The translations under genes and the position numbers were made by a program. A stretch of 14,270 nt of DNA from Bacteroidales bacterium (GTDB lineage: Bacteria; Bacteroidota; Bacteroidia; Bacteroidales; JAADGE01), in contig JANTGL010000036.1 in NCBI GenBank assembly GCA_024762915.1, positions 1 through 14,270 on the forward strand, written 5' to 3'. Under the pieces are notes generated by a model. That model saw only the letters and a list, made by a program, of their open reading frames with translations, was not told the DNA's origin and ran no database searches. Of the stretch, positions 7,794-14,270 are shown one piece after another (position 1 is the stretch's first letter; the number at the start of each line of letters is the position of its first letter).

Positions 7794-7801
7794 CAAATAT
7801 A
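7794..7801 (-). promoter_or_regulatory. -7 element for nhaD
   Basis: The minus strand reads TATATTTG, an exact TAnnTTTG match. Transcription would begin near 7787, giving a leader of about 38 bases to ATG 7749. No clear -33 TTTG is present. The element overlaps an inverted repeat at 7798-7838. Confidence 0.5.
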
Positions 7802-7838
7802 GATATTGAAATGTAATTATAAAAATAAAATATCTATA
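7798..7838. repeat. 10-bp inverted repeat over the nhaD promoter
   Basis: TATAGATATT (7798-7807) and AATATCTATA (7829-7838) are perfect inverted copies with a 21-base spacer. One arm overlaps the nhaD -7 element and the other lies near -45. It could be an operator for nhaD or a weak AT-rich hairpin ending the thioesterase transcript, whose stop is at 7857. AT-rich sequence makes chance dyads common. Confidence 0.35.
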
Positions 7839-7856
7839 CTTTATAACATAAACAGC

Positions 7857-8324
7857 TTATTTTTGATTTGTATCAAATTCCGGTTTTAAAGTTTCAAATG
7901 CTAATACGGCTTTTACCATTTCTTTTTCATTTGGTTTTGTTTTACCTGTTTTTTGATCAACGGAAACCATCGTTACAAGAGCATAAGCAGCAAATACAAT
8001 TTTATTATTTTCTGTTTTTGTAACATAGCATTGAAAATCGAAACTTTTTTCTCCGATTCTTGATATTCTTGTATAAACAAAAACGGTATCATTTAAATAA
8101 AGCGGGGATAAATAAGAAATGTCAATTCTTCCCACAACGACATCGAAGGCTAAAGAATCCTTTTTAAACCCTAAAACATCAGTCATATATTTAATACGAC
8201 TTTCTTCCAGATAACTTAAATAGATTTTATTATTTACATGTCCTAAAGTATCCAAATCGTCATACCTTACACTTATTTCCGTTTTACTTTTAAATTCTTT
8301 GGTATTAAATTCTCTGTTCATCAT
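7857..8324 (-). CDS. Hotdog-fold acyl-CoA thioesterase (YbgC/4HBT family)
   Basis: This enzyme hydrolyses acyl-CoA or acyl-carrier thioesters; the substrate cannot be told from sequence. It has 155 residues and a single hotdog domain. The family signature RYDDLDTLGHVNN spans residues 20-32, with the putative catalytic Asp25 and the GHVNN turn at the start of the central helix (YLSYLEESR). A beta-sheet segment includes VVGRIDISYLSPL, and the protein ends with a charged tail. No signal peptide, so it is cytosolic. Two adjacent ATGs at 8324 and 8321 are equally possible starts. It is divergent from the aldo/keto reductase across a 75-base gap and lies 107 bases upstream of nhaD, which has its own promoter. 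Confidence 0.88.
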   Translation of the reverse strand: MMNREFNTKEFKSKTEISVRYDDLDTLGHVNNKIYLSYLEESRIKYMTDVLGFKKDSLAFDVVVGRIDISYLSPLYLNDTVFVYTRISRIGEKSFDFQCYVTKTENNKIVFAAYALVTMVSVDQKTGKTKPNEKEMVKAVLAFETLKPEFDTNQK

Positions 8325-8340
8325 AATTATTTTTAGCTTG

Positions 8341-8370
8341 CAAATATCATTGTTTTAAACATTATACAAA
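8341..8370 (-). promoter_or_regulatory. Promoter for the thioesterase gene
   Basis: On the minus strand TTTG (8370-8367) is followed after 18 bases by GATATTTG (8348-8341). This is a -33/-7 pair with one mismatch in TAnnTTTG and a spacer one base shorter than typical. The start would lie near 8334, about 10 bases before the ATG. Confidence 0.45.
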
Positions 8371-8380
8371 ATATTTTGTA
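8365..8380. promoter_or_regulatory. Perfect 16-bp palindrome, candidate operator in a divergent promoter
   Basis: TACAAAATATTTTGTA is fully self-complementary. It covers the -33 TTTG of the thioesterase promoter and the first two bases of the reductase -7 element. A dimeric regulator bound here could control both genes. No regulator gene is adjacent, so its identity is unknown. Confidence 0.4.
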
Positions 8381-8386
8381 AATTTG
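8379..8386 (+). promoter_or_regulatory. -7 element for the aldo/keto reductase
   Basis: TAAATTTG is an exact TAnnTTTG match 13 bases upstream of ATG 8400. A TTG at 8350-8352 is 26 bases upstream, rather far for a -33 element. Confidence 0.45.
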
Positions 8387-8399
8387 TGAAAATAAATAA

Positions 8400-9401
8400 A
8401 TGAATATGGAATACAGATTTTTAGGAAATTCAGGTTTAAAAGTTTCAGCACTTTCATACGGTTCATGGGTTACTTTTCATACACAAGCAGATGTCAATTC
8501 GGCATATGAATTAATGAAAACGGCCTATGATTTCGGTGTAAACTTTTTTGACAATGCCGAAGTTTATGCTAACGGAAATTCTGAAATCATCATGGGGAAA
8601 GTTATTAAAAAAGCCGGTTGGAAAAGGAGTGATCTGGTTCTTTCAACTAAAATATTTTGGGGAGGTAAAGGTGTAAATGACAAGGGATTATCTCATAAAC
8701 ACATTCTGGAAGGAACACATGCCGCTTTAAATCGCTTACAAACGGAATATGTTGATTTGATATTTTGTCATCGTGCGGATATCCACACCCCCATGGAAGA
8801 GATTGTTCGAGCAATGAATATTCTCATTCAACAAGGAAAAGCATTTTATTGGGGAACGAGCGAGTGGAATGCTGCTCAAATAGCAGAAGCACATACCGTT
8901 GCACGAAGAGAACACTTAATTCCTCCCATAATGGAACAACCCGAATATAATCTGTTTCAAAGAGAAAAAGTGGAAAAAGAATTTGCCTCTCTTTATAAAT
9001 CTTTCGGACTCGGATTAACCACTTGGAGTCCGTTAGCAAGCGGAATATTAACAGGGAAATATCTGAACGGTTTTCCGAAAGACAGTCGGTTGAACTTAAA
9101 TGAATATTCCTGGCTACGAGAACGATTTGAAAACAGCGGATTTGAAGAAAGAAACAAAAAAGTGTTAAAATTGAATGAGCTTGCCGATGATTTAAACATT
9201 AAACTTTCTCAACTGTCTTTGGCTTGGTGTTTAACAAATCCGAATGTCAGTACCGTAATAACAGGGGCTTCAAAAATAAGTCAAATTAAAGAGAATATGA
9301 ACGCTCTTGAATGTGTTCCGAAGTTAGATGAACGTATTTTAAAAAGAATTGAGACGATTATGCAGAATAAACCTGAAGAGGAAAAAGATTTCAGAATATA
9401 G
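8400..9401 (+). CDS. Aldo/keto reductase, potassium-channel beta-subunit type (AKR6-like)
   Basis: This NADPH-dependent TIM-barrel oxidoreductase most likely reduces aldehydes or ketones. It has 333 residues. The catalytic tetrad is complete: Asp51 and Tyr56 (DNAEVY), Lys84 (STKIFWGG) and His124 (FCHRADIHTP). Stretches such as TKIFWGGK, GLSHKHILEG, LQTEYVDLIF, YWGTSEW, FQREKVE, TWSPLASGILTGKY and the C-terminal KPEEEKDFR match the pattern of animal Kv-beta subunits and their bacterial AKR6 relatives. It stands alone on the plus strand, divergent from the thioesterase and convergent with the kinase-like gene 28 bases after its stop. ATG 8400 was chosen as the first start; ATG 8406 (MEYRFLGNSG) fits the family equally well. 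No clear terminator follows. Confidence 0.93.
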   Translation: MNMEYRFLGNSGLKVSALSYGSWVTFHTQADVNSAYELMKTAYDFGVNFFDNAEVYANGNSEIIMGKVIKKAGWKRSDLVLSTKIFWGGKGVNDKGLSHKHILEGTHAALNRLQTEYVDLIFCHRADIHTPMEEIVRAMNILIQQGKAFYWGTSEWNAAQIAEAHTVARREHLIPPIMEQPEYNLFQREKVEKEFASLYKSFGLGLTTWSPLASGILTGKYLNGFPKDSRLNLNEYSWLRERFENSGFEERNKKVLKLNELADDLNIKLSQLSLAWCLTNPNVSTVITGASKISQIKENMNALECVPKLDERILKRIETIMQNKPEEEKDFRI

Positions 9402-9429
9402 AGACATAAAGCATAAGTCGGATAATTGC

Positions 9430-10110
9430 TTAAATCAGATTTCTGAATTCGGCTAAGCTGAAAATTGTTTCTACAATTTCGTCATCGCTTAATTTTTCGC
9501 GATTTAATATCAAATCAAAAACTTCTTCATCAGGTTTATCTCCTTTGAAGAATTTCATAAACTGTATTCTTTTTTGGTCGGTTTCGGAAACCAATTCGCG
9601 AGCTTCTTTTTCGGGAATATGATATTTCTGCATATTTGCTCTTATTCTGTATTCCAAAGGAGCCACAAGTCTTACATGAAGTGCTTTTTCAATATCGGAA
9701 GCAATAATGCAGCCGGCTCGTCCGACAATAATACAATTCCCTTGTTCGGCGTATCTTCTTACCACCGAATGAATCGTCTTTTTAATTACGGCATCACTTT
9801 TATATTTCTTATTTGAAAATGACACAATTAAATCACCGAGAAATCCGATTTCATCCGCACCGAAAATATGGGCAATATCCTGTTCTTCAAGATCCAATTT
9901 TTTAGCAGAATCTTCTATAATTTCTTTTGTAATATAATCCCAAGGATGCAGACTTTTTTCCGACATTTTTTTAGTGAGCTTAGCGGCAATACCGGTTGCA
10001 TAGCACCCGAACTGTCTGGATACGGTAATAACCGGTCCCGGCTCGAAGTTTTTAGCTTTTTCTTTCAGAACTTTTTTACTCAAGTATTTTACAAAAATAT
10101 TTTCGTTCAC
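9430..10110 (-). CDS. Cytidylate-kinase-like family protein (AAA_26 type)
   Basis: This 226-residue protein belongs to the P-loop-related family that resembles cytidylate kinase; I know of no firmly assigned function. The N-terminal nucleotide-binding segment is PVITVSRQFGCYATGIAAKL (residues 26-45). It replaces a standard GxxGxGKS/T loop with a form lacking the lysine, which I recall as common in this family. NCIIVGRAGCII at 125-136 matches the GRxG segment of the fold, and LHVRLVAPLEYRI at 144-156 fits the region before the lid. No membrane segment. The start is GTG at 10110: there is no in-frame ATG upstream before a stop, and the first internal Met is residue 49. A TTTG-N20-TATATTTA promoter lies directly upstream, and the GTPase gene ends 66 bases upstream. 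Confidence 0.82.
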   Translation of the reverse strand: MNENIFVKYLSKKVLKEKAKNFEPGPVITVSRQFGCYATGIAAKLTKKMSEKSLHPWDYITKEIIEDSAKKLDLEEQDIAHIFGADEIGFLGDLIVSFSNKKYKSDAVIKKTIHSVVRRYAEQGNCIIVGRAGCIIASDIEKALHVRLVAPLEYRIRANMQKYHIPEKEARELVSETDQKRIQFMKFFKGDKPDEEVFDLILNREKLSDDEIVETIFSLAEFRNLI

Positions 10111-10128
10111 GGCATTTAATTTTTCGAT

Positions 10129-10160
10129 TAAATATACAAAAAATTAACGAAAAAACCAAA
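10129..10160 (-). promoter_or_regulatory. Promoter for the cytidylate-kinase-like gene
   Basis: On the minus strand TTTG (10160-10157) is followed after 20 bases by TATATTTA (10136-10129). This is the expected -33/-7 layout, with one mismatch in TAnnTTTG. Transcription would start near 10122, leaving a leader of about 12 bases before GTG 10110. Confidence 0.5.
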
Positions 10161-10176
10161 TTTTCGACCGATTAAA

Positions 10177-12135
10177 TTATTGCAATGCCTTTCTCGCTTT
10201 TAAAATATATTTTGCCGTATCCAGAGGGCTGATGCCTTTATATGCTCTGATATGATCATTTTCGTCTTTACATGCTTGATACGAATGAAATTTAACGGAA
10301 ATTTTTGCCTTACCGCCCGACCGGGAACTCAGTTTTACGGGATAATCCGAAGATGCGGAAAGCGGCATGATACCTTTTAAAAGAAATCTCCCGTTCTTGA
10401 TTTCGGGACTGTCAAAGCGACCTCTCATTTGCGTAATATCGCCGGCAATTTTCCCGAGCAACTCTTCGGGAGCTGATATTCTAAAAGATATAAAGGGTTC
10501 TAAAAGGGTTGTTCCGATATTTTTCAAACCGTCCATAATGCCCATCGGTGTTGCAATTGCAAAATCTCCCGGACGTGAATGAATGTGATGATCTTCACCC
10601 TCGATTAATGTAATTTTTATATCTGTCACTTCCCACCCTTTAATACCTTGCTTCAGAGCTTCGGGGATTGTCCGTTTCACTTCATTCTGATATTTTTGCT
10701 GCACATCATCAACACTTATATTCGATTGATATACAATCCCGCTGCCCGATTCTCCGGCTTCTATTTTAAACTTTAAAATTGCCCAACAGGGTTTAGGCAT
10801 CCAATATCTTACAAATCCTTCCCCCGATTTCGCCGGTGTTTCTTTATAAATAACTGTCGGTTCTTCAAATTTTGCTTGTATATTAAATCTGTTTTCCAAA
10901 ACACTTTCTAATATCTGCATTTGCATAAAACCCATTATCTTTGTATGCAATTCTTTTTCTTCCTTAAACCAAACAAACTCAAGTCTTGGATCTTCTGTTG
11001 ATAATTCTTGCAGAGCATAAGCAAGTTTTGCAAAATCTTTTTCTTTTATAGGTTTCACTTGAACCGTAAAAAGCGATGTCTTCAAAGACACATTTTCAGG
11101 AATTTTTTCGGAAGGGGAACCTAAAACATCACCGACTTCGGCATGTTTTAAACCGCAAATTCCGACAATATCTCCTGCCGAAGCCATACCGATATCATCA
11201 AACGAATCGGCGAAATATTTTCTCACCTGTGTCACTTTCTCATCAATATTGCGTGTATGATTTTTTATAAGTTCGCGGTTTTTTAATTTTCCTTCAAAAA
11301 TTCTTACATGTATAATTTTACCCGAATTGTTATCATGTGAAATTGCAAATACCAATGCAGAAAGTTTGTTTTCAGACATGTGTTTCTGTTCCGGAAAATA
11401 ATGAACAAGTGCATTCAGCAACTCGTTAATACCTATCGAATATTTTGCGGTCCCTAATAAAATCGGAAAAATATCGGCATTCCCAACCGCACGTTGCAGA
11501 GAATAATTTGCTTTATCAAATTCGATTTTCTTCTCTTCCAGATATAAATCTAACAGCTCTTCGTCACATTCAGCCAAATGTTCAAGTGTTTTTTCATTTA
11601 AAAAAAATTTATTCCATACAGATTTTATGTTTGCTTCTGAACTCCCTTCATTTTCCGCAATTTGCAAAACCGCAGCGGATTGTGTTAATTCTTTTTTAAT
11701 TTCTTCGATAACAAGTTGTGTATCTGCTCCTGCCCTGTCGATTTTATTAATAAAAAAGATTACCGGGATATGCCTTTCTTTTAAAGCATTCCAAATTGTT
11801 TCCGTATGTGCCTGAACGCCTTCAACGGCAGAAATTATTAGTAAGGCAGCATCAGCAATTCTAATGCTTCTCTCAGCTTCAGCAGAAAAATCAATATGCC
11901 CGGGAGTATCAATTAAGTTTATTTGAACATCATTCCAAACGAAACTTGTATAAGATGTACGAACCGAAATACCTCTGGACTTTTCCGTTTCCGAAAAATC
12001 GGATTGAGTCGTACCCGCATCCACATTTCCTAAGGTTTTTATTTCCCCGCTTTCAAAAAGAAAATGTTCGGTAAGGGTTGTTTTCCCGGCATCGGCATGA
12101 GCAAAAATGCCTATATTTCGTATTGATTTGTTCAT
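10177..12135 (-). CDS. TetM/TetQ-like translational GTPase (EF-G family), probably not a resistance gene
   Basis: This ribosome-binding GTPase has 652 residues and the five-domain EF-G/TetM layout. The G domain carries AHADAGKTT (12-20), the switch I region SRGISVRTS (53-61), DTPGH (76-80) and NKID (130-133). Domain III-like sequence includes LSTEDPRLEF (378-387). Domain IV contains GWEVTDIKITL (500-510), matching the same place in TetQ and TetM. LLEPFISFRISAPEE (544-558) marks the start of domain V. The tip loop of domain IV, YSPVSTPADF in classical ribosomal protection proteins, is HHIHSRPGDF here (516-525), so drug release is doubtful. A role in rescuing or protecting stalled ribosomes is an inference. 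It sits among core genes beside a tRNA gene, with no mobile element. The ATG has a -7 element 22 bases upstream. Confidence 0.88.
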   Translation of the reverse strand: MNKSIRNIGIFAHADAGKTTLTEHFLFESGEIKTLGNVDAGTTQSDFSETEKSRGISVRTSYTSFVWNDVQINLIDTPGHIDFSAEAERSIRIADAALLIISAVEGVQAHTETIWNALKERHIPVIFFINKIDRAGADTQLVIEEIKKELTQSAAVLQIAENEGSSEANIKSVWNKFFLNEKTLEHLAECDEELLDLYLEEKKIEFDKANYSLQRAVGNADIFPILLGTAKYSIGINELLNALVHYFPEQKHMSENKLSALVFAISHDNNSGKIIHVRIFEGKLKNRELIKNHTRNIDEKVTQVRKYFADSFDDIGMASAGDIVGICGLKHAEVGDVLGSPSEKIPENVSLKTSLFTVQVKPIKEKDFAKLAYALQELSTEDPRLEFVWFKEEKELHTKIMGFMQMQILESVLENRFNIQAKFEEPTVIYKETPAKSGEGFVRYWMPKPCWAILKFKIEAGESGSGIVYQSNISVDDVQQKYQNEVKRTIPEALKQGIKGWEVTDIKITLIEGEDHHIHSRPGDFAIATPMGIMDGLKNIGTTLLEPFISFRISAPEELLGKIAGDITQMRGRFDSPEIKNGRFLLKGIMPLSASSDYPVKLSSRSGGKAKISVKFHSYQACKDENDHIRAYKGISPLDTAKYILKARKALQ

Positions 12136-12157
12136 AAAGCTTATTTGAAAAAACGAC

Positions 12158-12165
12158 CAAACTTA
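12158..12165 (-). promoter_or_regulatory. -7 element for the TetM-like GTPase gene
   Basis: The minus strand reads TAAGTTTG, an exact TAnnTTTG match ending 22 bases before ATG 12135. The -33 position reads TTTT rather than TTTG. No leader peptide or attenuator hairpin of the tet(M)/tet(Q) kind is visible. Confidence 0.5.
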
Positions 12166-12250
12166 AACAAATCCGGTTAACTATAAAAATTCCGCCGTTG
12201 AACGTGTTTAAATTTTCGGACAATTAAATTCAAGACATCAATTAAGGACA

Positions 12251-12284
12251 AATAAAAAAGACTTACAAATTAATGTAAGTCTTT
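12251..12284 (-). terminator. Rho-independent terminator for the tRNA-Val transcript
   Basis: AAAGACTTAC (12257-12266) pairs perfectly with GTAAGTCTTT (12275-12284), a 10-bp stem with an 8-base loop. On the minus strand it is followed by TTTTTATTTG. It begins 12 bases after the tRNA 3' end. Confidence 0.88.
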
Positions 12285-12295
12285 CATTTTGAGCG

Positions 12296-12370
12296 TGATC
12301 CTTGGCAGATTTGAACTGCCGACCCCTTGCCTGTCAAGCAAGTGCTCTAAACCAACTGAGCTAAAGGATC
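12296..12370 (-). tRNA. tRNA-Val (anticodon GAC)
   Basis: On the minus strand a full cloverleaf folds. The acceptor stem GATCCTT/AAGGATC has 7 perfect pairs with discriminator A. The D arm is GCTC/GAGC with loop AGTTGGTTTA. The anticodon stem CTTGC/GCAAG encloses loop TTGACAG, so the anticodon is GAC and reads GUC/GUU valine codons. The variable region is GGGTC. The T arm GGCAG/CTGCC carries loop TTCAAAT. CCA is not encoded, so it must be added. A promoter overlaps the preceding gene's terminator and a terminator follows. Confidence 0.95.
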
Positions 12371-12380
12371 ATCAAAAAGT

Positions 12381-12429
12381 TTTGCAAAAATAGAAAACTG
12401 CTTGTAATTAAACAAGCAGTTTTCTATTT
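12381..12429 (-). terminator. Terminator for the MFS transporter gene
   Basis: AAATAGAAAACTGCTTG (12388-12404) pairs perfectly with CAAGCAGTTTTCTATTT (12413-12429), a 17-bp stem with an 8-base loop. It begins 4 bases past the transporter stop. On the minus strand the hairpin arm ends in CTATTTTTG, giving the T tract. Confidence 0.85.
12385..12416 (-). promoter_or_regulatory. Promoter for tRNA-Val, embedded in the upstream terminator
   Basis: On the minus strand CTTG (12416-12413) is followed after exactly 20 bases by TATTTTTG (12392-12385), a full TAnnTTTG match. Transcription would start near 12378, about 8 bases before the tRNA 5' end at 12370. Both elements lie in the terminator hairpin of the transporter gene and its T tract. 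Confidence 0.6.
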
Positions 12430-12433
12430 AATT

Positions 12434-14140
12434 TTAGTCTTCTGCAACAATTTCTTTCTCAATATTCGGAAGTTCTAATCCGTAACCTTTTTTCTTGTCT
12501 TCTACTTTTAACATAAATGCAAAGAATAATGCTAAAATTGATAATGTTAAGAAAATCAACATATCATAAAAATAGTTGTAACGAAGATTTAATTTCTCTT
12601 TTTGAATCACATCAAAAGCACTTCTGCTTCCGGCTTGAATAACGGTTTTAAGAATATTTTTTTTATCTCCGCTTAAATCTATTGCATTAATACTTTTTGA
12701 AACCTCATTATAAATTTCTTTTTTTACATTTTCTCCATCAATATTTTCTTTTGCGATTGGTTCGTATTCCGTATATTGAACAATAGAATCAACAGCTGTT
12801 CCGGTTGTTTTTTCAATTGCTTTGTTGATTTCTTTATCCGTAAATTGCCCTTGAGCCAAAGATTCTTTTACTGCTTTTTCAACTGATTCTTTTACGATAA
12901 TCTTATTCGGTGAAACATCAGGGTTTGTACTGTTTAAGACATTTCCAAGCAATAAAGGGATAAGCATAAGTCCGATATTTTGAATCCAGAAAATAACGGC
13001 ATAAGCAGTTCCGAGTTGTTTTTCAGGAATAATTTTCGGAACCGAAGGCCACATGGCTGAAGGAACTAATGAGAAAGCAATTCCTAATACTATAACCATA
13101 ATCGCTGCAATCCACCATAGATTAAGGGCAGGAATTGCCAACACTCCGTGTACAAGAATCAATATTAATGCTCCAATAATCATAATAGATGCACCTTTTC
13201 CCAATTTATCGTATATCCCACCGAAAAAAGGAGTTAATATTATTGTTCCAAACGGTAGAAGCATTGTAATTGTTCCGGCCAAATTCGGATCAACATTATA
13301 TTTATTAACCATCAAATCATTCGCATAAAATAAAAACGGAAAAACCGCAGAATAAAACAAAACACATAATATGGCAATATACCAGAAACCTCTGTTGCTG
13401 ATAATCAATACAATGTCTTTAATTTTAAACTCATCATCACCTGATTTTTCTTCATTATGTGTTCCTTCAGATTTATCAAGTTTTATATCTAAAATAGAAA
13501 ACATAATAAAGGAAACTACTCCGAGTACCATAACAATAAGTGCAAATAAAATAGGTGCAGTTACCGTAAATTTTGTAGCTAAGGGAATTGAAATACCGAT
13601 TGCCAAAGCAGTTCCTAAACGAGCAATTGCCATCTGCATACCCATGGCAAGTGCCATTTCTTTACCTTTAAACCAACGTACAACTGCTTTTGAAATCGTA
13701 ATTCCGATAGCTTCCGTACCGACACCGAAAACAGCAAATCCCAACGAAGATAAGAATACCTGCATTTTCATATCACCCAAAAGAGGTATATGAACAACAG
13801 ATCCTTCGGCAAATTGATGTTTAACCGCCCAATAGTTTAGTGCAGTTCCCAAAAACATAATAATGGTAGCTCCTAATCCGGTTTTTCTGACACCTAACTT
13901 GTCGAGAATAAAACCGCTGAAAATCAGCATAAACAAAAATACGTTAAACCAAGCATAAGCGGAGGTATATGTACCAAAATCTTCACTGTTCCAACCCAAT
14001 ATACTTTCAAGCATAGGTTTAACAGATGATAAGGCATAATTGAAATAATATGCACCAAATATAGAAAGTGATGCTAATACCAGAGCCGTCCACCTTGCAC
14101 TTTTAGACTCTCTCAAGGATTGTTTTATTTTTTCTGTCAT
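12434..14140 (-). CDS. MFS transporter with large extra loop between TM11 and TM12
   Basis: This inner-membrane permease belongs to the major facilitator superfamily; the substrate is unknown. It has 568 residues, against 400-450 for a typical member. Twelve membrane segments can be placed. Motif A is GFILDKLGVRKTG at 76-88 between TM2 and TM3, with its half-repeat GGIYDKLGKGAS at 307-318. A charged cytoplasmic loop joins the halves (218-243). After TM11 (near 381-401) comes a hydrophilic, helix-forming segment at about 402-520, rich in Lys and Glu. TM12 (524-544) and a charged tail follow. Because MFS termini are cytoplasmic, the extra segment should face the periplasm. The general layout recalls MFSD1-like carriers, but I cannot assign one. 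A -33 TTTG with a poor -7 lies upstream, and its terminator is at 12381-12429. Confidence 0.9.
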   Translation of the reverse strand: MTEKIKQSLRESKSARWTALVLASLSIFGAYYFNYALSSVKPMLESILGWNSEDFGTYTSAYAWFNVFLFMLIFSGFILDKLGVRKTGLGATIIMFLGTALNYWAVKHQFAEGSVVHIPLLGDMKMQVFLSSLGFAVFGVGTEAIGITISKAVVRWFKGKEMALAMGMQMAIARLGTALAIGISIPLATKFTVTAPILFALIVMVLGVVSFIMFSILDIKLDKSEGTHNEEKSGDDEFKIKDIVLIISNRGFWYIAILCVLFYSAVFPFLFYANDLMVNKYNVDPNLAGTITMLLPFGTIILTPFFGGIYDKLGKGASIMIIGALILILVHGVLAIPALNLWWIAAIMVIVLGIAFSLVPSAMWPSVPKIIPEKQLGTAYAVIFWIQNIGLMLIPLLLGNVLNSTNPDVSPNKIIVKESVEKAVKESLAQGQFTDKEINKAIEKTTGTAVDSIVQYTEYEPIAKENIDGENVKKEIYNEVSKSINAIDLSGDKKNILKTVIQAGSRSAFDVIQKEKLNLRYNYFYDMLIFLTLSILALFFAFMLKVEDKKKGYGLELPNIEKEIVAED

Positions 14141-14241
14141 TATGATTTATTTTAAAATAAAAAATTAAAAAATGAAACAACAAATAACGTAAATTTCACT
14201 TGAATTATAAAATTTATTTTAGGATAAGCAATGTAAAAAAT

Positions 14242-14249
14242 TAAATTTG
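14242..14249 (+). promoter_or_regulatory. Candidate -7 element for a plus-strand gene beyond the window
   Basis: TAAATTTG is an exact TAnnTTTG match in the gap upstream of the transporter gene, pointing off the right edge. No -33 TTTG is seen. The rest of 14141-14270 is very AT-rich with no ORF. Confidence 0.3.
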
Positions 14250-14270
14250 CAGAATAATAATTCAAATAAG

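Noticed and set aside
9402..9429. Possible terminator between the reductase and the kinase-like gene
   Set aside because: Only a 4-bp AAGC/GCTT stem is found, with no T tract on either strand.
10177..12135. Calling the GTPase a tetracycline resistance determinant
   Set aside because: The diagnostic domain-IV loop is changed and there is no mobile or attenuator context.
12296..12370. Reading the tRNA as tRNA-Asp because CTGTC appears on the plus strand
   Set aside because: The TTCAAAT T-loop, the D arm and the acceptor stem only form on the minus strand, where the anticodon is GAC (Val).
13371..13793. 140-codon open frame on the plus strand inside the transporter gene
   Set aside because: It is antisense to a well-supported membrane protein; Ile/Ser-rich nonsense composition is typical of a shadow frame.

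Overview
The window reads as chromosomal core sequence from an AT-rich member of the Bacteroidota (Bacteroidetes). Three things support this. There is a lipoprotein-type Omp85 protein (TamL). The bcp-recA pair has the gene order known from Bacteroides. Promoters carry the Bacteroidota -7 element TAnnTTTG at the expected distance from start codons, with no useful Shine-Dalgarno sequences. A NhaD-type sodium/proton antiporter suggests a marine or otherwise saline habitat, which is an inference only. I see no rRNA, CRISPR array, transposase, integrase or phage gene.

Layout, left to right. Bases 1-2576 (-) hold tamL, cut by the window edge about one residue before its end. Head to head with it, 18 bases away, is a SpoU/TrmH-family RNA methyltransferase (+). 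A terminator separates that from the convergent bcp-recA operon (-). Bases 4886-5233 hold an undescribed 34-codon ORF (+) and a strong 11-bp-stem terminator shared with the convergent map gene (methionine aminopeptidase, -). Upstream of map on the minus strand are nhaD, with an extra C-terminal PepSY-like domain, and a hotdog-fold thioesterase. The thioesterase is divergent from an aldo/keto reductase of the potassium-channel beta-subunit type (+), and the 75-base gap between them holds a perfect 16-bp palindrome. Convergent with the reductase is a cytidylate-kinase-like gene (-). Behind it come a TetM/EF-G-like translational GTPase (-), tRNA-Val(GAC) (-) and an MFS transporter with a large extra loop (-). 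No stretch over 300 bases lacks a gene; the longest gaps carry promoters and terminators.

The genes do not form one pathway. They cover outer-membrane assembly, RNA modification, recombination, peroxide defence, protein N-terminal processing, ion homeostasis, ribosome-associated GTPase function and transport. I found no clear new multi-gene system. The points most worth following are the TetM-like factor with a replaced domain-IV loop, the NhaD-PepSY fusion, a tRNA promoter built into the preceding gene's terminator, the palindrome in the divergent promoter, and the small ORF at 5042-5146.
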